A stretch of 64,000 nt of DNA from Streptomyces sp. DH-12 (lineage in GTDB: Bacteria > Actinomycetota > Actinomycetes > Streptomycetales > Streptomycetaceae): the NCBI RefSeq assembly GCF_002899455.1, contig NZ_PPFB01000001.1, forward strand, positions 1,054,001 to 1,118,000, read 5' to 3'. Positions 23,994 to 33,523 of the stretch are shown here, piece by piece. The notes under the pieces were generated by a model. It saw nothing but the letters and a program-made list of their open reading frames with translations. It had not been told where the DNA came from and ran no database searches. A program made the position numbers and the translations under genes. Position 1 is the first letter of the stretch, and each line of letters starts with the position of its first letter.

Positions 23994-25868
23994 TCACACA
24001 ACCGCCGCCTCCCCCTCGAACTGCGTCCGGTACAGCTCCGCGTACCGCCCACCCGCGGCCAGCAACTCCTCGTGCGTCCCGCGCTCGGCCACGCGCCCGC
24101 CCTCGACCACGAGGATGAGATCGGCCGCCCGCACGGTCGACAGGCGGTGGGCGATCACCACCGCCGTCCTCCCCTCCAGCGCCTCCCCCAGCGCCTCCTG
24201 GACCGCCGCCTCCGAGGTGTTGTCCAGGTGAGCGGTCGCCTCGTCGAGGACGACCACCCGCTGCCGCGCCAGCAGCAGCCGCGCGATCGTCATCCGCTGC
24301 CGCTCCCCGCCGGAGAGCCGGTACCCCCGCTCGCCCACGACCGTGTCCAGCCCGTCGGGCAGCGCCCGCACCAGCGCGTCCAGGCGGGCCCGGCGCAACG
24401 CGTCCCACAGCTCGGCCTCGTCCGCGTCCGGCCGGGCCAGCAGCAGGTTGGCGCGGACGGTGTCGTGGAAGAGGTGACCGTCCTGGGTCACCATCCCGAC
24501 CGTGTCCCGCAGCGACGCCGCGCTCAGCTCGCGGACGTCGACGCCGCCCACCCGCACCGCCCCCGAGTCGACGTCGTACAGCCGCGGCAGCAGGGCCGCG
24601 ACGGTCGACTTGCCGGCGCCGGAGGAACCGACGAGGGCGACGGTCCGCCCGGGTTCGGCGCGGAAGGAGATGCCGTGCAGCACCTCCTCGCCGCCGCGCG
24701 TGTCGAGGGTGGCGACCTCCTCCAGGGAGGCCAGGGAGACCTTGTCGGCGGACGGATAGCCGAAGCGGACGTCGTCGAACTCCACCGCGACCGGCCCCTC
24801 GGGCACCTCGCGGACGTCCGGCTTCTCCCGGATGAGCGGGTCGAGGTCCAGCACCTCGAAGACCCTCTCGAAGCTGACCAGCGCGCTCATCGCCTCCACC
24901 CGCGCCCCGGCCAGCGAGGTCAGCGGCGCGTACAGCCGGGTCAGCAGCAGCGCCAGCGCCACCACCGCGCCCGCGTCGAGGGCGCCGGACAGGGCGAGCC
25001 GGCCGCCGAGGCCGTAGACCAGGGCGAGGGCGAGGGCGGAGACGAGGGTGAGCGCGGTGATGAACACCGTCTGGGCGGTGGCCGTCCGTACGCCGATGTC
25101 GCGGACCCGCCGCGCCCGCACCGCGAACTCCTCGGACTCCTCCTCCGGCCGCCCGAACAGCTTCACCAGGGTGGCGCCGGGTGCGGAGAACCGCTCCGTC
25201 ATCCGCGTCCCCATGGCCGCGTTGAGGGCGGCGGCCTCGCGTTGGAGGCCGGCCATACGGCGGCCCATGCGGCGGGCCGGGACCACGAACACGGGCAGCA
25301 GCACCAGCGCCAGAAGGGTGATCTGCCAGGACAGGGTCAGCATCACGCCGAGGGTCAGCACCAGGGTGACGACGTTGGCGACCACGGTGGACAGGGTGGT
25401 GCTGAACGCCCGCTGGGCGCCGATGACGTCGTTGTTGAGACGGGAGACGAGCGCTCCGGTACGGGTGCGGGTGAAGAACGCGACCGGCATCCGCTGCACA
25501 TGGTCGAAGACGGCCGTCCGCAGCCCCAGGATGAGGTCCTCGCCGAGCGCCGCCGACAGCCGTCGGCCCAGCACGCCGAGGGCCGCCTCCACCACCGCGA
25601 TCAGCGCGATGAGCAGCGCCAGACGCACCACCGTGTCCGGGTCCCCGCCGGACACGACGGTGTCGACCACGCGTCCGGCGAGCACGGGGGTGGCCACGGC
25701 GAGCGCCGCGGTCGCCGTGCCCAGCAGCAGGAAGAGGATCAGCTTGCGGCGGTGCGGGCGGGCGAAGGCGCCGATCCGGCGCAGGGTGTCCCGGGTGACG
25801 GGCCGGCGTTCGTCCTCGGCGGTCATGACGCTGCGCAGCTGCGCCCATGCGGTGGTCTCCATGCTCAT
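23994..25868 (-). CDS. ABC exporter, fused membrane and ATPase domains
   Basis: 624 aa. Six-helix type-I exporter domain (about 35-330), then an ATPase with Walker A GSSGAGKST (about 428), Q-loop, signature LSGGERQR (about 527), Walker B VVVLDEAT and H-loop AHRLS. It acts as a homodimer or with an unseen partner and probably expels small toxic or redox-active molecules. Its promoter has SoxR-type geometry; S. coelicolor SoxR is known to control a few genes including an ABC transporter (SCO7008, from memory), of which this could be the counterpart. Confidence 0.88.
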   Translation of the reverse strand: MSMETTAWAQLRSVMTAEDERRPVTRDTLRRIGAFARPHRRKLILFLLLGTATAALAVATPVLAGRVVDTVVSGGDPDTVVRLALLIALIAVVEAALGVLGRRLSAALGEDLILGLRTAVFDHVQRMPVAFFTRTRTGALVSRLNNDVIGAQRAFSTTLSTVVANVVTLVLTLGVMLTLSWQITLLALVLLPVFVVPARRMGRRMAGLQREAAALNAAMGTRMTERFSAPGATLVKLFGRPEEESEEFAVRARRVRDIGVRTATAQTVFITALTLVSALALALVYGLGGRLALSGALDAGAVVALALLLTRLYAPLTSLAGARVEAMSALVSFERVFEVLDLDPLIREKPDVREVPEGPVAVEFDDVRFGYPSADKVSLASLEEVATLDTRGGEEVLHGISFRAEPGRTVALVGSSGAGKSTVAALLPRLYDVDSGAVRVGGVDVRELSAASLRDTVGMVTQDGHLFHDTVRANLLLARPDADEAELWDALRRARLDALVRALPDGLDTVVGERGYRLSGGERQRMTIARLLLARQRVVVLDEATAHLDNTSEAAVQEALGEALEGRTAVVIAHRLSTVRAADLILVVEGGRVAERGTHEELLAAGGRYAELYRTQFEGEAAVV

Positions 25869-25875
25869 GACGGCG

Positions 25876-25906
25876 ACGCTAGAACCTCAACCATGATCGA
25901 GGTCAA
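25876..25906 (-). promoter_or_regulatory. SoxR/MerR-type promoter of the ABC exporter
   Basis: On the minus strand: -35 TTGACC (25906-25901), a 19-nt spacer, -10 TAGCGT (25881-25876). The 18-bp dyad CCTCGATCATGGTTGAGG (25902-25885) overlaps the last two bases of the -35, and 3 nt separate it from the -10, the same geometry as E. coli soxS. The -10 ends 7 nt before the ATG, so the mRNA is probably leaderless. Confidence 0.7.
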
Positions 25907-26262
25907 GGACGCGGCCGCCCCGGCTCGCGGACGGCGGCCGGACTCCGGCACGGGGCGGCGGCGCCGGCGGTGTCGGCGGGGAGTCCGGAGGGCGCGGTCC
26001 GGTTCGCGTCCGGGCCGGCCGGCACGACCCGTCCGACGGGTTGTGAGACCGGCCGCAGGACCGCTGGTGACCCGCCACGTGGTACGAACTGCCCTTCTGG
26101 ATACGGCAGGATGAGCGACGGTGTCCACCGCAGGTCGACGCGGGTGCGGCACCAGTGGATCCCGTATACCTCGAGCAGGTGACATCACGTGACACGACTT
26201 CACATACGGCCCTCGGCCCAGGAGACACGGCCGTCGGCCCAGGGGTGCGCGGGGGGTGAGCG

Positions 26263-27360
26263 GTGACCCGCTCCCTCACCGTGGACGATCTGGTGCACGC
26301 CGGAATCGCCCTCGCCGCCGGCTTCCTGGCGGCGTTCCTGCTCCGCATGGTCCTGCGCTGGCTGGCCCGGCACGCCGAGCGCACCGCCTGGCGCGGTGAC
26401 GACATCCTGGTGGACGCGCTGCGCACGGTCGCGCCGTGGGCGGCCGTCGCGGCCGGGGCGGCCTCCGCGGCGGCGGCGCTGCCGCTGACCCGGGCCGTGC
26501 AGCACCCGGTCAACCAGGTGCTGACCCTGGGGGTGATCCTCGTCGCGAGCGTGGCGGCCGCCCGGGTCGTGGCGGACCTGGTGCGCTCGGTCACCCAGTC
26601 GCGGTCCGGCGTGGCCGGGTCGGCGACGATCTTCGTGAACATCACCCGGATCCTGGTCCTCTCGATCGGTTTCCTGATCGGGCTGCAGACGCTGGGCATC
26701 TCCATCGCCCCGCTGCTCACCGCCCTCGGCGTGGGCGGTCTGGCGGTCGCGCTGGCGCTCCAGGACACGCTCGCGAACCTCTTCGCGGGCATCCACATCC
26801 TCGCCTCCAAGACCGTGCAGCCGGGCGACTACATCCGCCTGAGCAGCGGCGAGGAGGGCTACGTCGAGGACATCAACTGGCGCCAGACGACCGTCCGCGA
26901 GCTGTCCAACAACCTGGTGGTCATCCCCAACGGCCAGCTCGCCAAGACGAACATGACCAACTTCATGCGGCCCCAGCAGCAGCTCACCATCCTGGTCCAG
27001 GTCGGCGTGTCCTACGACAGCGACCTGGAGCACGTGGAGCGGGTGACGAAGGAGGTCGTCGCCGACGTGATGACCGAGATCACCGGGGCGGTGCCGGAGC
27101 ACGAGCCGGCGGTGCGGTTCCACACCTTCGGCGACTCGCGCATCGGGTTCACCGTGATCCTGGGCGTGGCCGAGTTCAGCGACCAGTACCGGATCAAGCA
27201 CGAGTTCATCAAGCGGCTGCACCGCCGCTACCGCGAGGAGGGCATCCGCATCCCGTCCCCCGCCCGGACGGTCGCCCTCCAGCAGGGCACGGTGCTGATC
27301 CCGTCCCAGCGGGACGGATCGGCGGTCCCGGACGACATGACCACCGCCCGGCCGGTCTGA
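26263..27360 (+). CDS. MscS-family mechanosensitive channel
   Basis: 365 aa from GTG 26263. Three or four membrane helices in the first 165 residues; the pore-lining helix is LLTALGVGGLAVALALQDTL (split here as ALGVGGLAVA and LQDTLANLFAG), followed by the beta domain with VQPGDYI and VVIPNGQLAKTNMTN, hallmarks of MscS. A soluble C-terminal cage completes it. It opens under membrane tension to release osmolytes. The 350 bp upstream (25910-26262) show no other gene or clear operator. Confidence 0.9.
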   Translation: MTRSLTVDDLVHAGIALAAGFLAAFLLRMVLRWLARHAERTAWRGDDILVDALRTVAPWAAVAAGAASAAAALPLTRAVQHPVNQVLTLGVILVASVAAARVVADLVRSVTQSRSGVAGSATIFVNITRILVLSIGFLIGLQTLGISIAPLLTALGVGGLAVALALQDTLANLFAGIHILASKTVQPGDYIRLSSGEEGYVEDINWRQTTVRELSNNLVVIPNGQLAKTNMTNFMRPQQQLTILVQVGVSYDSDLEHVERVTKEVVADVMTEITGAVPEHEPAVRFHTFGDSRIGFTVILGVAEFSDQYRIKHEFIKRLHRRYREEGIRIPSPARTVALQQGTVLIPSQRDGSAVPDDMTTARPV

Positions 27361-29751
<2,391 letters not shown>

Positions 29752-29770
29752 CCCGGACGCCCCCTCGCTC

Positions 29771-29802
29771 CGCCCCGGCCGGCGACCCGCCCGGCCGGGG
29801 CG
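29771..29802 (+). terminator. Terminator of idh
   Basis: CGCCCCGGCCGG (29771-29782) and its perfect complement (29791-29802) around an 8-nt loop, 20 nt after the idh stop. Confidence 0.75.
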
Positions 29803-29903
29803 GAGCCGTCTCCCCTGCCCCGGGGCCGGGCCCGGGGGCCGTTGTCAGTGGCGTGTGGCACCTTGATCGCCGTACACCGCCGACAGCACCTTCGGAGCAG
29901 CGC

Positions 29904-30695
29904 ATGACCGTCGTGCCACCCTCGTTCGACCTCCTTCCCGGCGATCCCGCCTCCCCGGTGATCCTCCACGTGCCGCACTCGGCGCGGGAGATACCGGCGG
30001 ACGTACGGACCGGGATCGTCCTGGACGACCCCGCGCTGGAGCGGGAGCTGGACCACATCACCGACGCGCACACCGCGGCGATCGCCGAGGAGGCGGCCCG
30101 GGCGGCCGGGGTCACGCCGTGGCGGTTCGTCAACCGGCTGTCGCGGCTGGTCGTGGACCCGGAGCGGTTCCCCGACGAGCGGGAGGAGATGCTCGCGGTC
30201 GGCATGGGCGCGGTCTACACGCGGACCACGCACCAGGACGTCCTGCGCCCCGGCGGCTTCGACGCGGAACCACTGGTCGAGCGGTACTTCCACCCGTACG
30301 CGCGGGCGATGACGGAGGCGGTGGCGGACCGGCTCGCGGCGACCGGGCGGTGCGTGATCGTCGACGTCCACTCCTACCCGAGCGCCCCGCTGCCGTACGA
30401 GCTCCACGGCGACGGGCCGCGCCCCGCGGTGTGCCTCGGCACCGACTCCTTCCACACCCCGCCCGCCCTCCTCACCGCCGCCCGCGAGGCGTTCGCGCCG
30501 TGCGGGGAGACGGGCCTGGACAGCCCGTTCGCCGGCACGTACGTACCGCTGGACTTCTACGGCACACGGGCGGAGGTGTCGGCCCTGATGGTGGAGATCC
30601 GCCGGGACACCTACATGACGGAACCGGGCGGCCCCGCCCACGAGGGCCTGCCCCGCCTGGCGTCGGCGCTGGCGGCACTGATCGACGCGGTGTGA
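29904..30695 (+). CDS. N-formylglutamate amidohydrolase (deformylase) family protein
   Basis: 263 aa from ATG 29904, with GGAG 6 nt upstream; the frame extends to 29721 but without a site and overlaps the idh end. Recognisable elements: VILHVPHSAREIP, DHITDAHT (metal ligands), NRLSRLVVDPERF, VDVHSYPS and GTDSFHTP, typical of the HutG/FGase family of zinc amidohydrolases. It would release formate from N-formylglutamate, the end of one histidine-degradation route; no other hut gene is in the window. Confidence 0.87.
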   Translation: MTVVPPSFDLLPGDPASPVILHVPHSAREIPADVRTGIVLDDPALERELDHITDAHTAAIAEEAARAAGVTPWRFVNRLSRLVVDPERFPDEREEMLAVGMGAVYTRTTHQDVLRPGGFDAEPLVERYFHPYARAMTEAVADRLAATGRCVIVDVHSYPSAPLPYELHGDGPRPAVCLGTDSFHTPPALLTAAREAFAPCGETGLDSPFAGTYVPLDFYGTRAEVSALMVEIRRDTYMTEPGGPAHEGLPRLASALAALIDAV

Positions 30696-30696
30696 G

Positions 30697-30726
30697 GCGG
30701 CGTCCCGCCATGTGGCGGGACGCCGC
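30697..30726 (+). terminator. Terminator of the deformylase gene
   Basis: GCGGCGTCCCGCCA (30697-30710) is complementary to 30713-30726. The innermost pairs must open to make a loop, leaving a stem of about 12 bp immediately after the stop. Confidence 0.7.
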
Positions 30727-30837
30727 TGGACGGGACGCCTGAGGACACCCGCCGCCCGGGGCCGCGTCGACCCGGGCTGCACGGCGCGAGGCCGCCGGCG
30801 GCCTCGTCCAGGCGGCCGGGGCGCGTCGGCAGGCCGG

Positions 30838-31332
30838 TCAGGCGCGGAGCCACTCCGTCATGACGACCTCGCCGGCCGTGTGCAGACGGAGGGCGAACGG
30901 GCCGGACGGGGTCGTGGCCGCGGTGAAGCGGCCCATGTCGTCGGCGGTGATCGTGGCGGCCGGGCGGGGGCCGTCCAGGACCTCGATGCGGGCGGGGCCC
31001 GGCGGCAGGACCTGGCCGATGAGGCCCTCCTCGGTCAGCTCGACGTCCAGCGTCACCTTGCCCGCGCCGAACGTCAGCATGCGCGGGGCGGCCGCCGCGC
31101 CCCGCACGGGAATCGCGTCGACGAGCGAGTCGAAGGTCAGCTCGGCGACCCGCGCGTCCAGGTCGCGCAGCGCGAACGCGTCGACGGCGCTCTGCAGCAG
31201 CGCCGCCGGCACCGGGTCCAGGACGGCCGCGGCCTGCCGCAGCTCCTCCTCCAGCAGTTCCTCGTCGGCGCCAGGGCCGTCGTCGAAGCCCGCGCCGTCG
31301 TCGTAGCCCATGTCGTCGCCCATGCCGCTCAT
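30838..31332 (-). CDS. Small acidic protein coupled to a sigma factor
   Basis: 164 aa from ATG 31332, which overlaps the sigma-factor stop (ATGA). An acidic, Gly/Asp-rich N-terminus (about 1-25) precedes a helical region about 25-70 (LLEEELRQAAAVL, ALRDLDARVAELTFDSL) and a strand-rich C-terminal region about 80-164 ending GPFALRLHT...VMTEWL. No catalytic motif. By position it could be an anti-sigma or adaptor partner. I recall similar proteins next to sigma factors in other Streptomyces but know no experiment. Confidence 0.65.
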   Translation of the reverse strand: MSGMGDDMGYDDGAGFDDGPGADEELLEEELRQAAAVLDPVPAALLQSAVDAFALRDLDARVAELTFDSLVDAIPVRGAAAAPRMLTFGAGKVTLDVELTEEGLIGQVLPPGPARIEVLDGPRPAATITADDMGRFTAATTPSGPFALRLHTAGEVVMTEWLRA

Positions 31333-31904
31333 GCCGTCCCCCGTGTCTCCAGCCGGGCCCGCAGCCGGCGCAGACAGCGCTGGCGCATCGGTCCGATGCT
31401 GCCCACCGCGATGTCGAGCGCGGCGGACACCTCCTGATAACTGGGCGGCGGCGACGCGATCAGCACCCGCAGCAACTGCCTGCACCGCTCGCCCAGTTCC
31501 TCGAACGCCTGCCACAGCCGCCGCACCCGCTCCCCCTGCGCGGCGGCCTCCTCCGTCTCCAGCAGCGCCTGTTCGGGCTCCCCGTCCTCGCTGACCGTGT
31601 CGAGCAGCCGCGGGTCGTCCGTCAGGACCAGCCGCCGTGCGTCGCGGTGCACCTTCAGGCACTCGTGGCGCGCGGTGCTGGCCAGCCAGGAGCCCGCCTT
31701 CTCCGGCTCGCGGATGCGGTCCAGGTGCTGGGTGAAGCGGAACCACACGGTCTGGTAGACCTCGTGGGCGTCGGCGTCCGAGAGCCGGTGCGCGCGCACC
31801 ACGGACCAGACCAGCGGGCCGAGCCCTTCCACGATCGCCTTCCAGGCCGCCGCGTCGCCGTCGACAGCGGACCGGACCAACGCGCCGACTTCCGAACGCT
31901 CCAC
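31329..31904 (-). CDS. ECF-like sigma-70 family factor
   Basis: 191 aa from GTG 31904 (GAGGGG site 7 nt upstream); an ATG at 31952 is possible. Region 2 about residues 5-75 (LGPLVWSVVRAH, DAHEVYQTVWFRFTQHLDRI), region 4 about 125-185 (FEELGERCRQLLRVLI, SYQEVSAALDIAVGSIGPMRQRCLRRLRARL in parts). The longer linker contains an acidic Glu-rich stretch. It lies between the subtilase gene (59 nt upstream on the same strand) and the small acidic protein, so it is probably the regulator of this protease locus. Confidence 0.85.
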   Translation of the reverse strand: MERSEVGALVRSAVDGDAAAWKAIVEGLGPLVWSVVRAHRLSDADAHEVYQTVWFRFTQHLDRIREPEKAGSWLASTARHECLKVHRDARRLVLTDDPRLLDTVSEDGEPEQALLETEEAAAQGERVRRLWQAFEELGERCRQLLRVLIASPPPSYQEVSAALDIAVGSIGPMRQRCLRRLRARLETRGTA

Positions 31905-31963
31905 GGTGCCACCCCTCGTGTACGGCACGTCATGGTACGCCGTGGAGGGCATGGTTCCGGCCA

Positions 31964-33397
31964 TCATGGCCGCGCGGTGGGCGCCGGGACGCGTACGGGG
32001 CGCCAAGTGGGCGGCAACAGCGCGGGCTTGCGCGCCCCGCGCACGTCCACGAACGCGTCGACGCGGTCCATCAGCTGCCGCCGGGCCGCGCGCGGGTCAC
32101 GCTCTCCCCGCGCCGCCATGTGGGAGGCGATCATGCCGACCGCGACGGGGGTGGCGAACGAGGTGCCGCTCCACTGGGCGAGCCCCTCGAACATCACCTG
32201 GTCCGGCTTGGCGGACCCGTCGTCCTCGCTCAGCACGCCGGTGTGGCGCGGGTGGTGGCAGGTGCAGGCGTAGTCGAAGCCGTAGCGGCAGGCGTCGTAG
32301 GTGGAGTGCTGGTACACGTACGGCACGGGCGACCCGAAGCCGGTGAGGGCGCTGACCAGCCGCTCGCCGGGTGCGTACGCCTTCACCCAGGCGCCGTGGT
32401 TGCTGAAGCAGGCGTCGGACTCACCGTCCGCGCGCAGCGCGCCGACCGACAGCACGGCGTCCTCGTAACCGGGCAGATCCGCGTAGGCGGCGGGCCAGAA
32501 GGGCATGGCGCTGCCGTTGTTGCCCGCGGCGGCGACCAACAGGGTGCGGTGTGCACGCAGTTCGCGCATGAAGGCGTCGACGCCGAGGAGGCCGTCGGTG
32601 CGGCCGTTCGACGTGCCGGCGGAGAGGCTGAGGACGTCCGGCCAGCCGCCCGCGTCGACGGCGTCGAAGAGCTTCTCGCCGAACTCGTGCTCCAGCACCG
32701 CCCCCGCGTCGTTGAGGGCGCCGCTGACGGTGATGTCGGTGTGCGGGGCGACAGCGGCGACCAGTCCGGCGATGAACGTGCCGTGGCCGCAGTACTGCTG
32801 GAGGATCCCGTCGTCGTCGCACTCGGCGACCTGGGCGTCCCCCCGGGTGCGGGCGAGCGGCGGGTAGGAGCGGTAGTCGTGCGTCAGCCCGGTGTCGACG
32901 ACCAGGACCCGCGCGGCGTCCCCGGCCGGGTCGCCGTCGGTCCCGGCCACGCCCGGGTTGGGCAGGGCGTCGCGCGCCACGGGCACCGGCTCGTCGCCCG
33001 GACAGGCGTTGACTGCGATGTGGACCACGTGGTTGCGGCTGACCATGCGGCGTCCGGCGCGGCCCTCCACCGCGGCGAGCGCGCGCAACGCGCCCTGGAC
33101 GGCCGGGTCGCCGCCGGCGTCGCCCTCGCCGGGGTCGGACACCCGGATGCGGACGACGCCCGAGCGGTTGGCCGCGGGGCCCAGGCGGCGCACGCGGTCC
33201 GGCACGCCGGCGGCGAACGTGGTGAAGTGACCGCGCACGGTGTCCTCGACGACCTGCGCCTCCTCCCCCTCCCGGGCCAGGACGACGCCCTTCTCGTAGA
33301 GGAACTCCCCGGTGTCGTCGGGTCCCACGGCCAGCGGGACGTCCGGCATGGAGCGCTGGATCTGCCGGAACTGCTCACGGAAGCGCTGGGGTGGCAT
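31964..33397 (-). CDS. Cytoplasmic S8 (subtilisin-like) serine protease
   Basis: 477 aa from ATG 33397 with GGAGGA 6 nt upstream; the frame beyond is antisense to the CHAT gene. The triad is complete: Asp168 (VLVVDTG), His205 (CGHGTF), Ser413 (GTSFATP), with oxyanion Asn in AAGNNGS. There is no signal peptide; residues 1-160 form an extra N-terminal domain that could be inhibitory. A Cys/His-rich insert (about 370-385, CRYG, ACTCHHP) before the Ser is unusual and may bind metal. Divergent from the CHAT protein, upstream of the sigma factor. Confidence 0.88.
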   Translation of the reverse strand: MPPQRFREQFRQIQRSMPDVPLAVGPDDTGEFLYEKGVVLAREGEEAQVVEDTVRGHFTTFAAGVPDRVRRLGPAANRSGVVRIRVSDPGEGDAGGDPAVQGALRALAAVEGRAGRRMVSRNHVVHIAVNACPGDEPVPVARDALPNPGVAGTDGDPAGDAARVLVVDTGLTHDYRSYPPLARTRGDAQVAECDDDGILQQYCGHGTFIAGLVAAVAPHTDITVSGALNDAGAVLEHEFGEKLFDAVDAGGWPDVLSLSAGTSNGRTDGLLGVDAFMRELRAHRTLLVAAAGNNGSAMPFWPAAYADLPGYEDAVLSVGALRADGESDACFSNHGAWVKAYAPGERLVSALTGFGSPVPYVYQHSTYDACRYGFDYACTCHHPRHTGVLSEDDGSAKPDQVMFEGLAQWSGTSFATPVAVGMIASHMAARGERDPRAARRQLMDRVDAFVDVRGARKPALLPPTWRPVRVPAPTARP

Positions 33398-33523
33398 GGC
33401 GTGTCCTCCACTGGGCGACGGGGGCCGGAGCCGCGGAGCTGTCGTGAAGAAGAGTCTCCGGGCCGTCCCTTGATACAACGCCGTACCTGTGAGGCGTGGG
33501 CGCGGACCACTACCATCGGGGAG

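Noticed and set aside
21475..25848. 1457-codon open frame on the minus strand
   Set aside because: It is antisense to secDF and in a wrong frame of the ABC exporter; composition is Arg/Gly/Ala-rich with no domain, as expected for the shadow of high-GC genes.
25893..26114. Short frame starting ATGATCGAGGTC
   Set aside because: Its start codon lies inside the SoxR-type dyad, the translation is almost only Arg/Pro/Gly, and it lacks a ribosome site.
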